Source: Hemibagrus wyckioides
Taxonomy: Eukaryota > Chordata > Actinopteri > Siluriformes > Bagridae
Reading direction: 5' to 3'
DNA: 64,000 nucleotides
NCBI RefSeq assembly: GCF_019097595.1
Contig: NC_080710.1
Coordinates: 12,975,280 to 13,039,279, forward strand
The position numbers and the translations under genes are program-made. Below are positions 38,501 to 48,599 of the stretch, in pieces (the stretch's first letter is position 1; every line of letters starts with the position of its first letter). The notes beneath the pieces are model-generated. The model saw nothing but the letters and a program-made list of their open reading frames with translations. It was not told where the DNA came from and ran no database searches.

Positions 38501-41500
38501 CTGTGTAAGCCAGATTATTTGCGACACCCCAGTTCTTCCATGCAAGTTGTTAAGGTGAGACACTTGCAGTGACGCAAGCCGCAGCTCACCCATTATTGGC
38601 AAACTATTTCAGCACCCTGTTTTGTTGTTCAGAATGCCGCAGTCAAAAATGTCTGCATGCGGCACTGACGAGTCAGGTATAAATAGCAACATAAAAGCAA
38701 GTGGTGCAATCTAGGGCTATGACAAACCCACACACCCTATTCACCACCCTAAACCAGGCTGCTATGGCAACATGGACAACATAACGAGGACTAATCTTCC
38801 TGAAGATATTGAGCGGCACACATGCAATCGTTAAAAAAACTGCATTCCGAAACACACTACATACTGTCACTCCACAAACGCATGCACACGCAGACTATGT
38901 GCTTGATCTGGGTGTCAAGACTTTGAAAGGCCCTTTTCTCTGTGTTAAGCACTTAATTCATAGCTTCCTTTATAAAACCTGGCCTACTGGAAGAGTCAAG
39001 AGCCCTGTTTAGTTCAGAAGGATGCAGCACTCAGGGCCTGTAGGTATGATAGGGGAATGCTCAAGGCTGGTCTGTGACAGCATTTATAAACAGGCTCTTT
39101 AGTAGCATGGCCCTGCTGTGTCTTTTCATCCTTCCTGTATCTAGCCAATGAGCAGCAGCTCTGAGTCACAGGCATCTGGCTCACTGCCCCTGCGGAGCTA
39201 AAAATAGCCACGGTTACCTGCTGTTTCCTGTTGCGTGCAGCTGTAATATCTCATTTATCTCCTGTCTCCCCCCACTCTTGGCCTGGTGCTGTCATTAAAA
39301 TGATGCACCTTGATTAAGTCATACCTGTATGGCTTCATGCTCAAATAGTAGCATTAGTTTGGAAGGTTTATTGTGTGAGAGGTTTTTCTTTATTTTCTAA
39401 CTCTAGCTCTCTGCCTCTTACTATACCCAGACTGTGGCATTACAGAAGAGATGAGGGTGATGTGGAAGTCTGGCGCGTACATTATGCCTGGAAACCAGTT
39501 TAAATCTCATGCTGATGAGGTCATCCTTTTAAAATAGAACAAGCCACTGATGTCATTGCCAGGTCTGCCTTTAAAAGAAGACAAAAACAAGAATCTAGGT
39601 GTGCTATTCTGAGAGCTTCAAGTATGTAGAATACGGTAATGACTGGAATACATTACAAGCACAATGATCTGCACAAGGCATATCCATGGTCAGTCACAGG
39701 GATCAGCTAAAGCTCAGTGGATTATGGTTCTACATACAAATTCCAGCCAGAACATTGGGAACACTGGGTTAAATTTAGCTGTTTTTGTGCCCTTGAGAAA
39801 GGCTCTTAACTCCATAGTGCCCTGATCTACTGTTGTATTCCCAATACACTTTCCTTATCCAAGACCTTGAAAAAGTCAATCTTTCATAATATTAAAGATA
39901 AACACAAGCCTATGACAGCATGTCCCCTATTACAGCAGTGCTTTTTATATCTCCTGGTTTTGACACCCTCAGAAGGTGACATATGTATCTTTTCTCAGCA
40001 GAACACACAGACACACACACACTATTCACATACACACTTTATTTTTTGGCCTTAAGCCATCGAGGTGATAATTCCATATGTAACAAATTTTACACATAGA
40101 AGATCAGTTGATGTATTGCAAATTGCTGTTGGGTAAAATAAAAAAAACAATATAAAAAATAAACAGAATTAGCAGCAAGTTAGTTAAATATAACTGCTTT
40201 TCTGAGCACACCCTTAATATAGATAATGTGTGAAAGACTATCACACTCGCGAGGCCACCTAGCTATTTTAACTCAGGCAAAAATTAGAGTCCCCTGCTGA
40301 ATTTATGTAATGCACTAGGCAGCCAATTTCTTCCTTACAATCCAGAGTGTGAGAGTAATATAACCTACCGAGTTACTATTAGTTTGTTTGTATTGATTGA
40401 TTTTTACTACTCGCTATTTCAGATGGTTGTATAAAAAGGGCCACAGCGGGGTAGCAGTGTCAGCTGATAAACACTAGATTTATGAAAGACAGCTTACAAT
40501 TTGACTTTGGCACCCAGATCTGCACTGTACACCATGCCAAACCCTGCTTCTCCCTAGAGGCTGCTAGGAAGGGTATAGGGTGACTGCTGTAACTATGAGT
40601 CACTGGTCAGGGCTTTAATTGCACGCTGATCTGTCTCAAATTACTGTTGAGTACACTGATAAAAGGCTTGGGGCTCTGGTAAATCCAGACACACATTAGT
40701 AAGCCTCCTACACAGCGCTAAATGAAAGCATGCTAATTTGTTGTGAGAGATTAACATATGCACTTCCAAGTCTTTTCAATTATACATAAAGGTGACATTC
40801 ACCTGATTTTGGTACGTTGGGTTAATGCAAGTCTAGAACTAAAGCCTAATGTATCTGTAATTGATATTGATCATATGGTGCGCAGAATTGTTCGCGTTCT
40901 CTCAGCCACCATGTTTTAGACAATGTGCTGTGGCTCTGCCCCGATGGCCCAACTGGCAGGCTGAAGGCCGTGAAATGTGTTACATTTTCAAGTCCATTTT
41001 GTCACAGATTCAGCGCAGCCTCGCATATTGAATGTTTCTAATTGTAATGTCATTTTGAATGCTGTGTTAGAGGGTGCAAAAGCATGTCAGGTAAGTGATA
41101 TTTATCTTTTCACACCATTATTGCCTCATGATAACTATATTTATGCAGTTCGAGGAATTGTTTTCGATTTGCTTATGATTTTCTTTTTAAACTTCTAAGT
41201 TTCTCTGAGTGCAAATTAAATGTCAATACTAGAATGTCAAATGATAAACGCAAATATGATTATTACATTTTATACTGAATACTTTTTTTGTGCCAAGCAT
41301 ATATCAGTGGAAGATTTGTCTTGAGTTGTATTGGATTTTGCCTTCATTATAGCAAAGAAATTAAAATACTACAGTTGAACTAATTGGATTTATCTATTAA
41401 AAGTGAAAATTAAAAAGATTCATTATATAAATGTGGGAAACACTTCTCACAAATTGGTATTTCATCATGTCCTCTTCAGGGAACAACTCTTTATGCTTCA

Positions 41501-43936
41501 GTAAACTCTTAGACATAATCGCTTTTTCTAGTTGTTCTTTGAATAGTTAAGGGTTTTATACCTTTCACCGAAGGATTAAACTTGGAATTCTTTCTAAAAC
41601 TCTCTGCTGTTGAATATTCACGAGTTCACGTCAAGAGACGACAATATAATCTATATTTGTAGATTCAACCTTCTAAAAGTGTACATTATGTGGAAAATAT
41701 TGCTCAGTAACGAATCACTCAGCAGTTTCCACTAAGTCAATTGCTTCTTGTTTTTTTTCCAATCATCCAGTATGATTAAACTCTCCAAAACAGAAAAAAG
41801 CATACTCAAACAGTCTATATATTTTTAGAAACAAATCAAAATGCAGTCTAAATCTGGAGGCCCAAGCCTCATTTAAATGCCATACTGCCCTCGTATAAGA
41901 TGCACCACTGAATGGTATTTTCCTGCCTGTCTGAGATGGATGCTGGAACACTTATTAAAGATGACAATACGCTGTGCTGCAGGCAGGTTTAAAACAGCAC
42001 CACCGCTACACTTTCAGCTGAATTCTATATACTTTAGAATATATTCCTCCAAGGAGATGTTCTGGGGTCACAATATATATTGCACAAAATGTGAGGTTTA
42101 AAGTGCAAAATAATTGCCATATGGTGGCCATTTGTGTATTCTGTTCACACAAATATGTTTGATCTGGCTGGGCACAAATTTATGACTTCACGCTTTATAA
42201 CCTTGTTGTTATTTTTTGCTAGGATATAAGCACTAAAGTCCTATAACCCATTACTTAAACCAAGCTTAATTATTAATAGCCAGGTATTTAAATTATGTCT
42301 AAATGAGTCAAGATTTTTGCCTTTATTTATGTCTTTAACAATCTTTCCATTATAGTCACGGGATAATTATAAAGCTGAGAAAACGAGTCACACCAGTTAA
42401 ACTGCCATTGACACCAGAAGCAGGTATCACTAATCTATCAACAGTGATGTGTGAAAGGCATGCGTCAAAGAACATCTAGTGCCATACATCTAAAGTCAAG
42501 CTCGGAGAAGGGGGAGTGAAACTGTTCCTGTCATCTTAAACATCTCACAGGTACTTCAAGATGAAAGAGATACGTCATTATCAGTGGTCTGGAAAGAACA
42601 GAAACTAATTTAACCAAACAAAAACATGTCAAAACAGCCTAGAGAGGGTACTGTTGTGATAAATTAAGAGGTCCTGCTTGCTCTCTCTCTCTCTCTCTTA
42701 TTTTTTTTTATGAATTCACTCTTGCCCAGCATCAAATTACAGGAAGTCATAAGTATAATAAGCTTCATTAGTAATTATCCTCCGACTATAATGGAGGGCT
42801 GTCAGAGCCGTGTTTTTATTTTCTACTCTTTGATGCAGCTGAGTGTCTTCAACTTATAGAGAGTGTTTTCATTAGAATATTAATTAGAGTGGTTTTGCTC
42901 CTCATTCAACCGCATCAGAGTCACAGAAGCTGAGTGGGAGAGACGGGGATAAAATAATGAGTGACTGATTTTTGCAATCCAACATAGCACTGCATCCCAA
43001 CTGATTATGCTTTAAAAACATTGCCATTTACAGCACTAGAAGGATTTTTTTTTTATGTTTCTTTGTCATTTTTTACCTCAAGCAGAGACCAGGACATTGC
43101 TTTCAGGATGACAGCATAATTACTACTAAAAATATTGAGTGGATGGACTGCTGGAAAGATTTTTTTTAAAAATGACCAGCTTGGTGCATGTTTTAAGAGA
43201 ATGAATAAAAATACAGAGAGGGAAAACTCAAAATTCAAGTCGTTCTCAAGCAAAAAGCACAAGACAGAAGTGCCTTTCTCGATAACAACACATCATTTAC
43301 ATATCACTTGAGAGCAAATGACAAGAAAAAATGAAACACTATTAATGTGTTCCAGCGTATAGTTATATTAGGAGCGGTTTGAGATGGAATGATAACAGAT
43401 GAAGTGGTGCCTAATCTTAGCACCCTAATGCCAGAAGTTGAAAATAACACGGCTAAAAATAGCTGACCCACAGACTAAGCAACAGCCTGCTGTGTGCAAG
43501 AGCCTATTAAACCACGTACACATAAGTATACATGCATCACACTATACATGCTTCCTCAAAGCTTTTACTTATCCTAAGCTTATACTGAATTAGGCTACCT
43601 GAAGGATTTAAGGTTAATATCCTCAAGCTTTTTTTAGACCCGTGTCTCATTTTAGAGTTCAGCCTTACTGACCTAAATCATTTAGTTCAGTCCCACAACA
43701 GGTTTCTTTGAGCCTCAGTGAGGATGACAACTTGTTTCTCTGGCAAAATTTCTTGAAACTATAGAACCATTGCTATATTTGCACAGTTTACATGTATTGC
43801 CTTAACATAAAAGTCTAATGTGTAGTGCAATAAACATTGTGATGTTTCTGAAGGGAGCAGAGCGCTTAAGCTAAGGCTCTGAAACGATTGAGGCTGTCAT
43901 GAAGTTGCACTTGATATACATGTACATATACATATA

Positions 43937-44012
<76 letters not shown>

Positions 44013-44811
44013 TCTGGGAAATTTCAATATAACCCTGACATACGTTTATATATATATATATTTTATGTATAATTATAATATATAATTTCCCAGAACCCTC
44101 GAGCAGCCATCTAAAAAGTAATAGGCTTTCGGGCAACATCTGTATGTGAACAAAAGTAGAGAAATGTTATGATAAGTGAAGCAAAAACATCAGGTCATGA
44201 TGTCAGCAAAAAGACCTGGCTCCAAAATAGACCTGCATATTGTCTTTGACAGTATCAGAAGTAACATGCTTTTCATGTCGACTGCATTTCTGTCAGCCTG
44301 TTTCCTGTCTTTGCTTCAGTGCTCCTGTACAAGCTGTAGCTCTTTAATACACTTTACTGTTTACCGAACTGCATGCCATTGCAGTTCAGCACTATTACTA
44401 GACAACATTGCATGCCTCGTTTATTCTATTTATAACAAATCAGGGTTATATCTTAAATAGTGAGCCTATTCCCGGATACGAGTCAGATGCAGGACAGCTC
44501 CACAAGCGAGACAGAAGCCCAGTGCACATGCCATTAAGCACATGACAGGGGCAGTACCTGTTAATCCAGCAACTAGTCATACTGCTGTTGTTGACACAAG
44601 TTTAAAGAGCTCCACTTACAGGAAGTGTAGAAGTAGAGACTGCATGCATTTCAGAGAGACAGAGAGACAGAAAGAGAGATCGAAAGAATTGAAAGTCACC
44701 TGAGTTGTTAACGTTGTGCATGTCACTGTCGTGAGGTTCCTGAGGCAGCCGGAGTTTGCCAAAGCTGTCGCTGGAGAAGTAGGAGTCACCCTCGTAAATG
44801 GTCTGTAGCAT
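24765..44811 (-). CDS. hdac9b: Histone deacetylase 9-like corepressor without catalytic domain (MITR type), 11 coding exons, MLQTIYE isoform
   Basis: Joining the 11 exons listed below gives 1,854 bases, 617 residues plus stop, with every junction in phase. The product is the class IIa regulatory half only. Residues 53-57 PLDLR form a CtBP-binding motif. A long glutamine-rich coiled coil spans about 72-165. [15 protein letters not shown] (173-187) is the MEF2-binding helix. The 14-3-3 serine of RKTASEP is Ser252, followed by a basic NLS (257-280). NRTQSAP gives a second 14-3-3 serine at 469, and IKQE (579-582) is a SUMO consensus. The protein ends 35 residues after that site and never reaches a zinc-binding deacetylase fold. 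By family knowledge it would bind MEF2 and recruit other deacetylases. Length matches mammalian MITR (about 590). The gene converges on twist1. Symbol 'b' rests on resemblance to zebrafish Hdac9b as I remember it. Confidence 0.93.
25107..26463 (-). other. hdac9b: hdac9 intron 10
   Basis: GT-AG intron of about 1.36 kb (donor AAG|GTACAG). It contains a MEF2-type match TTAAAAATAG (26,240-26,249) and a short (TA)n at about 26,388; otherwise unremarkable. Confidence 0.75.
26464..26681 (-). CDS. hdac9b: hdac9 exon 10
   Basis: Acceptor TTCTACAG, phase 1 in and phase 0 out, donor AATAAG|GTACAG. It encodes residues 432-504. It includes [19 protein letters not shown], whose Ser469 is the second conserved 14-3-3/CaMK site of class IIa HDACs, and the glutamine-rich [18 protein letters not shown] segment. 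Confidence 0.95.
26682..27867 (-). other. hdac9b: hdac9 intron 9
   Basis: GT-AG intron of about 1.19 kb carrying a dispersed repeat copy (27,384-27,574). Nothing else stands out. Confidence 0.75.
27384..27574 (+). repeat. Dispersed repeat (GGCATTTAGCAGACAC ... GGGTCTTGCTCAAGGGCCC)
   Basis: A fish-type interspersed repeat begins near GGCATTTAGCAGACAC, contains GAGGGTTAAGGGTCTTGCTC and ends with a CTTAACCACTAAGTTACCAC-like tail. Related copies occur at about 47,285, 50,695, 58,600 and 61,990. The tail resembles a tRNA-like promoter or terminal module, but the class cannot be assigned by eye. Confidence 0.75.
27868..28039 (-). CDS. hdac9b: hdac9 exon 9
   Basis: Acceptor CCCCCTCAG, phase 0 in and phase 1 out, donor ACTG|GTGAGAA. 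It encodes residues 375-431 plus the first base of codon 432. The signature [20 protein letters not shown] matches the human [20 protein letters not shown] segment. The first half ([20 protein letters not shown]) is more diverged. Confidence 0.94.
28040..28997 (-). other. hdac9b: hdac9 intron 8
   Basis: GT-AG intron of 958 bases containing an (AAT)n microsatellite at 28,787-28,833. Confidence 0.75.
28787..28833. repeat. (AAT)n microsatellite
   Basis: About 15 uninterrupted AAT units inside hdac9 intron 8. Confidence 0.95.
28998..29120 (-). CDS. hdac9b: hdac9 exon 8
   Basis: Acceptor TTCTGTCAG and donor GGT|GTAAGT, phase 0 on both sides, 41 codons (residues 334-374). It carries the highly conserved class IIa block [16 protein letters not shown]. 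Confidence 0.95.
29121..30555 (-). other. hdac9b: hdac9 intron 7
   Basis: GT-AG intron of 1,435 bases with no recognisable repeat, gene or exon. Open frames inside it lack motifs. Confidence 0.7.
30556..30671 (-). CDS. hdac9b: hdac9 exon 7
   Basis: Acceptor TCTACAG, phase 1 in and phase 0 out, donor TCTGAG|GTACAG. It encodes residues 295-333, a serine-rich segment including [20 protein letters not shown], which corresponds to [10 protein letters not shown] of the mammalian protein. Confidence 0.92.
30672..31132 (-). other. hdac9b: hdac9 intron 6
   Basis: GT-AG intron of 461 bases without notable content. Confidence 0.75.
31133..31264 (-). CDS. hdac9b: hdac9 exon 6 (14-3-3 site and NLS)
   Basis: Acceptor TTTTTACAG, phase 1 in and out, donor ATGG|GTAGGA. 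It encodes residues 251-294. [20 protein letters not shown] is followed by [11 protein letters not shown], the most conserved regulatory block of class IIa HDACs. Ser252 is the phospho-switch for 14-3-3 binding and the Arg/Lys clusters are the nuclear localisation signal. Confidence 0.97.
32267..32333. repeat. (TTA)n microsatellite
   Basis: About 22 TTA units. Confidence 0.95.
32429..32498. repeat. (TA)n microsatellite
   Basis: About 35 TA units, a likely cruciform-forming tract. Confidence 0.95.
33856..33889. repeat. (TTTA)n microsatellite
   Basis: About eight TTTA units. Confidence 0.9.
35344..35465 (-). CDS. hdac9b: hdac9 exon 5
   Basis: Acceptor CTGTTCAG, phase 2 in and phase 1 out, donor ACTG|GTAGGA. 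It encodes residues 210-250. [16 protein letters not shown] and [10 protein letters not shown] match the mammalian AHHTSLDQSSPP and KDDFPLRKT flanks of the 14-3-3 site. Confidence 0.95.
35466..36125 (-). other. hdac9b: hdac9 intron 4
   Basis: GT-AG intron of 660 bases (donor AC|GTAAGT), largely filled by a dispersed repeat fragment at about 35,730-35,960. Confidence 0.75.
35730..35960. repeat. Dispersed fish repeat (AGGAAGAAACCTTGAGAGGA type)
   Basis: Contains CACAAAGCAGCTTTAAAG and AGGAAGAAACCTTGAGAGGA, then ACCAGACTCAAAAGGGAACC, modules of a widespread fish interspersed repeat. The same modules recur in the opposite orientation at about 61,840-61,930 and 62,195-62,235. Confidence 0.7.
36126..36249 (-). 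CDS. hdac9b: hdac9 exon 4 (MEF2-binding helix)
   Basis: Acceptor TTCTGACAG, phase 1 in and phase 2 out, donor TTCAC|GTAAGT. It encodes residues 169-209. [18 protein letters not shown] (170-187) is the amphipathic helix by which class IIa HDACs and MITR grip the MADS/MEF2 domain. NSKLWFT then matches human HPKLWYT. Confidence 0.96.
36250..36661 (-). other. hdac9b: hdac9 intron 3
   Basis: GT-AG intron of 412 bases without notable content. Confidence 0.8.
36662..36812 (-). CDS. hdac9b: hdac9 exon 3
   Basis: Acceptor ATTTCTCAG, phase 0 in and phase 1 out, donor GAGA|GTAAGA. It encodes residues 119-168 of the glutamine-rich coiled coil ([20 protein letters not shown] then HRRQQQ). This helix mediates tetramer formation in HDAC4 and is shared across the class. 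Confidence 0.95.
36813..36954 (-). other. hdac9b: hdac9 intron 2
   Basis: Short GT-AG intron of 142 bases (donor AAG|GTGAGG). Confidence 0.85.
36955..37196 (-). CDS. hdac9b: hdac9 exon 2 (first shared coding exon; CtBP motif)
   Basis: Acceptor CATATTCTCAG, phase 1 in and phase 0 out. Residues 38-118 begin [20 protein letters not shown], matching human [20 protein letters not shown]. PLDLR (53-57) is the CtBP-recruiting motif known in MITR/HDAC9. The glutamine-rich helix starts at about 72 ([20 protein letters not shown]). Both alternative first exons end in phase 1 and would create the same Val38 codon. Confidence 0.96.
38411..38432. repeat. (CA)n microsatellite
   Basis: About 11 CA units. 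Confidence 0.85.
40480..41070. promoter_or_regulatory. Candidate intronic regulatory block
   Basis: About 600 bases of repeat-free, mixed composition contrast with neighbouring AT-rich low-complexity DNA. Homeodomain-type cores are present (GGCTTTAATTGC near 40,611; GCTAATTTG near 40,732). The evidence is texture and motifs only. Confidence 0.3.
42680..42699. repeat. (CT)n microsatellite
   Basis: Ten CT units at the left edge of a candidate regulatory block. Confidence 0.85.
42700..42960. promoter_or_regulatory. Candidate intronic enhancer with several homeodomain cores
   Basis: A repeat-free block has closely spaced homeodomain-type sites: CATCAAATTAC near 42,730, CATTAGTAATTATC near 42,766 and TATTAATTAGAG near 42,878. 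It lies in the hdac9 intron 3' of the 44.8 kb first exon. It resembles a deeply conserved enhancer but conservation is untested. Confidence 0.38.
43939..44006. repeat. (AT)n microsatellite
   Basis: About 34 AT units within an AT-rich hairpin-prone region. Confidence 0.95.
44012..44095. repeat. Perfect 12-bp inverted repeat around an AT-rich spacer
   Basis: TTCTGGGAAATT (44,012-44,023) and AATTTCCCAGAA (44,084-44,095) are exact reverse complements separated by 60 bases. Each arm includes a TTCNNNGAA STAT-type core. It may be the foldback of a small element or chance. Confidence 0.7.
44700..44811 (-). CDS. hdac9b: hdac9 alternative first coding exon B ([12 protein letters not shown] start)
   Basis: The ATG at 44,811 opens 37 codons and one base ([20 protein letters not shown] ... 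NVNNS), ending TCAG|GTGACT in phase 1, so it joins exon 2 to give NNSVDVKPE. An in-frame TAG lies 30 bases upstream (44,841-44,839), so this ATG is the first possible start. The sequence closely resembles the amino terminus of zebrafish Hdac9b as I remember it, which supports its reality. Confidence 0.88.
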
Positions 44812-44868
44812 ACTCCAGTCAGCGGCACATTGCCTGCCCTACTCTTCCTGTCACACTAGCAGCCCTTC

Positions 44869-44887
44869 CTTGTCCTCCCTCTCTCTG

Positions 44888-44927
<40 letters not shown>

Positions 44928-44928
44928 A
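44869..44928. repeat. (CT)n-rich tract in the exon B 5'UTR
   Basis: CTCTCT runs interrupted by GT and TT, read as GA-rich in the hdac9 mRNA if the leader is unspliced. Confidence 0.85.
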
Positions 44929-45289
44929 GGAGACCACAAGCACTCGCTTCTGCCTCCTCCTCACTGGTGACACTACGTGAGAAAGACAACTCCTCCCTCG
45001 GTAACACGAACAGTTCCTCCCCTGCTATCTTCTTTGCTCCCTTTCACTTCTCCTCCACGCGTCAGGGAATCAGCAGGGGGGCTTCACCATCTCCTGCTGG
45101 AGCTCTTCAGAAAAGGGTTTATCCGTTCACTTTTTAGTGGTTTAAGTCTTCCCCTCTCCTCTCATCTGTTTTTCCCTGCAAAATGGCTGAACCACAGACC
45201 CTTCACTGCATCTGTGGAGTTGTGTGTCAGGCAGACATAGCTGTGCTCTGATTTTCATTTCTCTTTCTTCCCGTCGCTTCTCTCTCTAC

Positions 45290-45480
45290 AGCTCTGTCTG
45301 GTTCAGAGCAGCTTACTGTAGAAAGGAGGAGGTTCATTTGCATGTGAATCAACAGTGGCATGGCCCACAGGTGACAGAAATAGAACAATGGCCAGCCCTG
45401 GCTATAAATAGATCAGGCGAGGCTCAGGGATTGGAGCGGCATTGATGCATTTAAAAATACCACACCAAACACAGCTGTGG
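45290..45480 (-). promoter_or_regulatory. hdac9b: Putative promoter/enhancer of hdac9 exon B with MEF2 site
   Basis: Within 190 bases are a perfect octamer ATTTGCAT (45,336-45,343), E-boxes CAGGTG (45,368-45,373) and CAGCTG (45,472-45,477), and a perfect MEF2 site CTATAAATAG (45,402-45,411). The MEF2 site is also TATA-like on the minus strand. The block lies 480-670 bases upstream of the exon B ATG. Mammalian HDAC9 is a direct MEF2 target in a negative-feedback loop, which fits. The transcription start is not visible. Confidence 0.5.
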
Positions 45481-47284
45481 CCCCTCGTTTTTCTGCCAGA
45501 AGGCATGTCTCTCTCCCTTTCACTCTCTTATTCTATCACTCTCCTTTTTTTTCTATTTTCTTCCCTCTCTTCAGTTCCCTCTGGCCTCCTTAAAAAGACA
45601 CACAACCCGCTTTCTTGAGAGATAAATATAATTTGTCTGCATTTTGCTTGACATTTGGCTGCTTTATGCAGCTGTGCTGTGACGTTTGCATGGATTATGT
45701 GCAGAAACTTAGACCATATTTAGAGCATATTTAGCATCGCAGAAGTCTTTTTGCAGTTACTTTTGGCAAATTATAAACAATCCTTAAATTATTCTTTCTA
45801 TTCTCTCTATTTCTAGAGAGAAATTTTCTATTTCTCTTCTCTCTCTCTCTCTGTACCTATTTAGTAAAAAAAAAAAAAAACATACAGCCGGACGATTTTC
45901 TGATAATTGCCCAAAACTTAAAAGAGGCTATGGAAACTCCATATTTGTGACCTAAAAGTTTTTGAGAATTGCATTGCATTAAAAAAACATGTATAGCAAT
46001 AATAAGGATTCTCCAATAATAATACTCTTAATTTAGCATAGGTCAACGTGGCCTTTTTTGTTGTTGTTTGTTAGTGTGTTTTGGTATGTTTGTTAACCCC
46101 TGAAACTAAAATCCCCATCAAGGCCAGATGTACATTTCTCACTTCCAACATGAGGTCAACTTTACAACTTTACTTAAATATCCTACCTAATACATCTAAG
46201 ATCCTAGCCTTTTGTAGAAACCTCACTAAATGTTTCTCATAGACAAAAGTGTTCTTGTTGCATTTACTATATAAATGTACAACTGTGATAGTCATTACAC
46301 ATTCATTAAGTATTAGATAGAGCCACTGAGAGCATGAAGGAGAAATTAAAATTCGACAGAATACAATGCATATAGCTTATATAGAAATGTGTGTTTTTTG
46401 TTTAATTTAATCAAACTAGAGCTAGAATATAGGTTACTACCATAATTAGAGAAGAATATATGAGAGATGAGCAGCCCTAAAAAGAATACAGGAAGCAGGA
46501 TGTTAGCACTGTAAGTTTTCAGTTCTATTTTGGTACAAATAGCTCTGTCGCATCGCTCTGTCTAACCCCAGAGATTGGGGTTGGAGGGGAATGATGCTAT
46601 ATTTTTCTGTTTTTTCAGCTGGACAGACTGTTTATGCTCTCGTCATTTTGCTACCCCAGAGAACACAAAAGTGCACTTAAGTGTACTTGTTAAATATAAG
46701 TTTCCTTTGGAACTAGTGGAGTATTCCTATTTGCTCATTTCCTTGTTATGTACAAATAGCAAAGTTGTGACCGTGACCCCGCATTTGTATCCTCATCACA
46801 CTTATCCACATTGGAATCATGGTTGCATACAGTACATATCCTTCCATTCTACTGGACTACCAATGTGGTTTCCTGTAGAAAGAGTGAAGGCCATATATCA
46901 AAGTCGTCACTAGAGAGTGACAGGCAACAATCATGCAGAAAGTAGTGTTGATATTATCATCACAAAAAATGTATACTGCCCTCATATTGAGAATGAAAGA
47001 AAACTAGTATAAAAAAATAGTGATGGCACTTATACAAATACAGTAGAGTAAAATTATTCTCACTGCTTATCCTGCCTCTGGTCTCAACAAAGATGAAAAG
47101 TCCAATCTTATCTACAAAGAGTGGGATGTTTTCATTCTAATCAAGTAGAAGCTACAGCTGATTTCACCTGTTTGATCAGTTGCTTTTCACTTTCAGTAGA
47201 CTCAGATGAAAACCTGCACCCACACCAGCCCTTTGTAGATAGGATTGGACACCCCTAGAACAAAGGGTCTGCCATGATATGTTG

Positions 47285-47385
47285 GTTCTGGGGCTGAGAG
47301 GGTTAAGGGCCTTGATAAGAGCCCAGGAATGGGTCTTTGAACTAATTACCACCCAATGGCTTAATACCTAAGCCACTACTAACAT
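47285..47385 (+). repeat. Fragment of the GGGTTAAGGGCCTTG dispersed repeat
   Basis: GCTGAGAGGGTTAAGGGCCT, a decayed CCCAGGAATG stretch and CTAAGCCACTACTAAC match the repeat module seen in fuller form at 58,600-58,835. Confidence 0.6.
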
Positions 47386-48599
47386 GCTAATACTGTTCTG
47401 TATTAAAAATGAGAATAACAGTGAGCTGAAGTTGCTTAAATACTGTATTTCCTCACTGAGAGCAATACCTGCTAATGGATGAGAGTGAATTAGTGGTCTG
47501 ATATACTGTTGAGTAAAAGAGACACTCAACATTTTGATACTCTTCTCTGTTGAAATGCAGTCACTCAAATAAATCACCCAAATTATCTGCAAGTGATGTT
47601 TCAATTTGTGCAGCCCAGAATGTAGCCATAATGTGCACAGAATGGCATTTAATGGAAAAAGATACCTTACTGACCTGCCATCACTTCCTTTAACCAATGG
47701 GCTAACCCCAATATTATATACACTAACAGCTGGATGTCCCCAGTGTAAACATCATTGGCCATACTTTTGGCCAGACTGGTGACCAGCAAAAAAAGACTTC
47801 TTCCAGACCACTATATATCCACATCTTTCATTGGCACATATGGCAATTGCACAATTGCACAGACAGTACAAGACAATTAGTACCCACTGTCACATAGAAA
47901 ATGCTTCCCTATACACCTTCAGCCTCAAGGCCTCAAGCTTTAGTGCTTCTTCATCTGCATTCACAGGCAGTAGGTTGCTGATACCACTCTGATCCTCAGA
48001 TTCACAATGACGGGCTATCTGCTCTCTCTGCTAGAGTTTTCAGGTTTAGAGAATGAGAAGCAGCCACTGAAAGAACATCAGGGTCAATATGTGAAGAAGC
48101 TATACTAATCTACTCACTGAGCTGTTGAGTTGTGACATGTTTTGAATCCACAAGATTGTTAAATAAAGAAACGCTGATACACATCAACACTAACAATACG
48201 CTTCAATGACCTGTTATAAGGACACAGTGAACCACGCTGAGAACAGTAATGAATGGAACACTGCGATTACTGTCACGCAAGGTGTGTGCCACCAAATGAC
48301 AGCGCAGATTTAACAATAGGAAATTAGCAGGAATCAAATGAAAGTGTTATACCTAGCATCCTCTAATCCAATTCTTCAACTCTTTAAAAATAGGAGATAA
48401 GAAAAGAAAGAGAAGGAATGTGACATATAAGGGACTATTTTTAGGAGACATTTGAGGTCTATGTTACACAAGTTGACATCACTGACACTTGTAATGAAAC
48501 AAGGAAATATGTAAACAGGAAAACACCATTTGTTTTGGAAATAAAAACCAGTCTGGTGTTCTGGAACGAAAAGCATTGATCAATACATCTGGATCAAGC

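Larger units (their letters stand above)
37197..44699 (-). other. hdac9b: hdac9 intron downstream of the 44.8 kb first exon (7.5 kb)
   Basis: It contains three perfect MEF2-consensus matches (37,652-37,661; 39,198-39,207; 43,453-43,462) and microsatellites. Repeat-free candidate regulatory blocks lie at 40,480-41,070, 42,700-42,960 and 43,260-43,520. There is also an AT-rich hairpin region at 43,939-44,095. No further exon could be supported. Confidence 0.6.
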
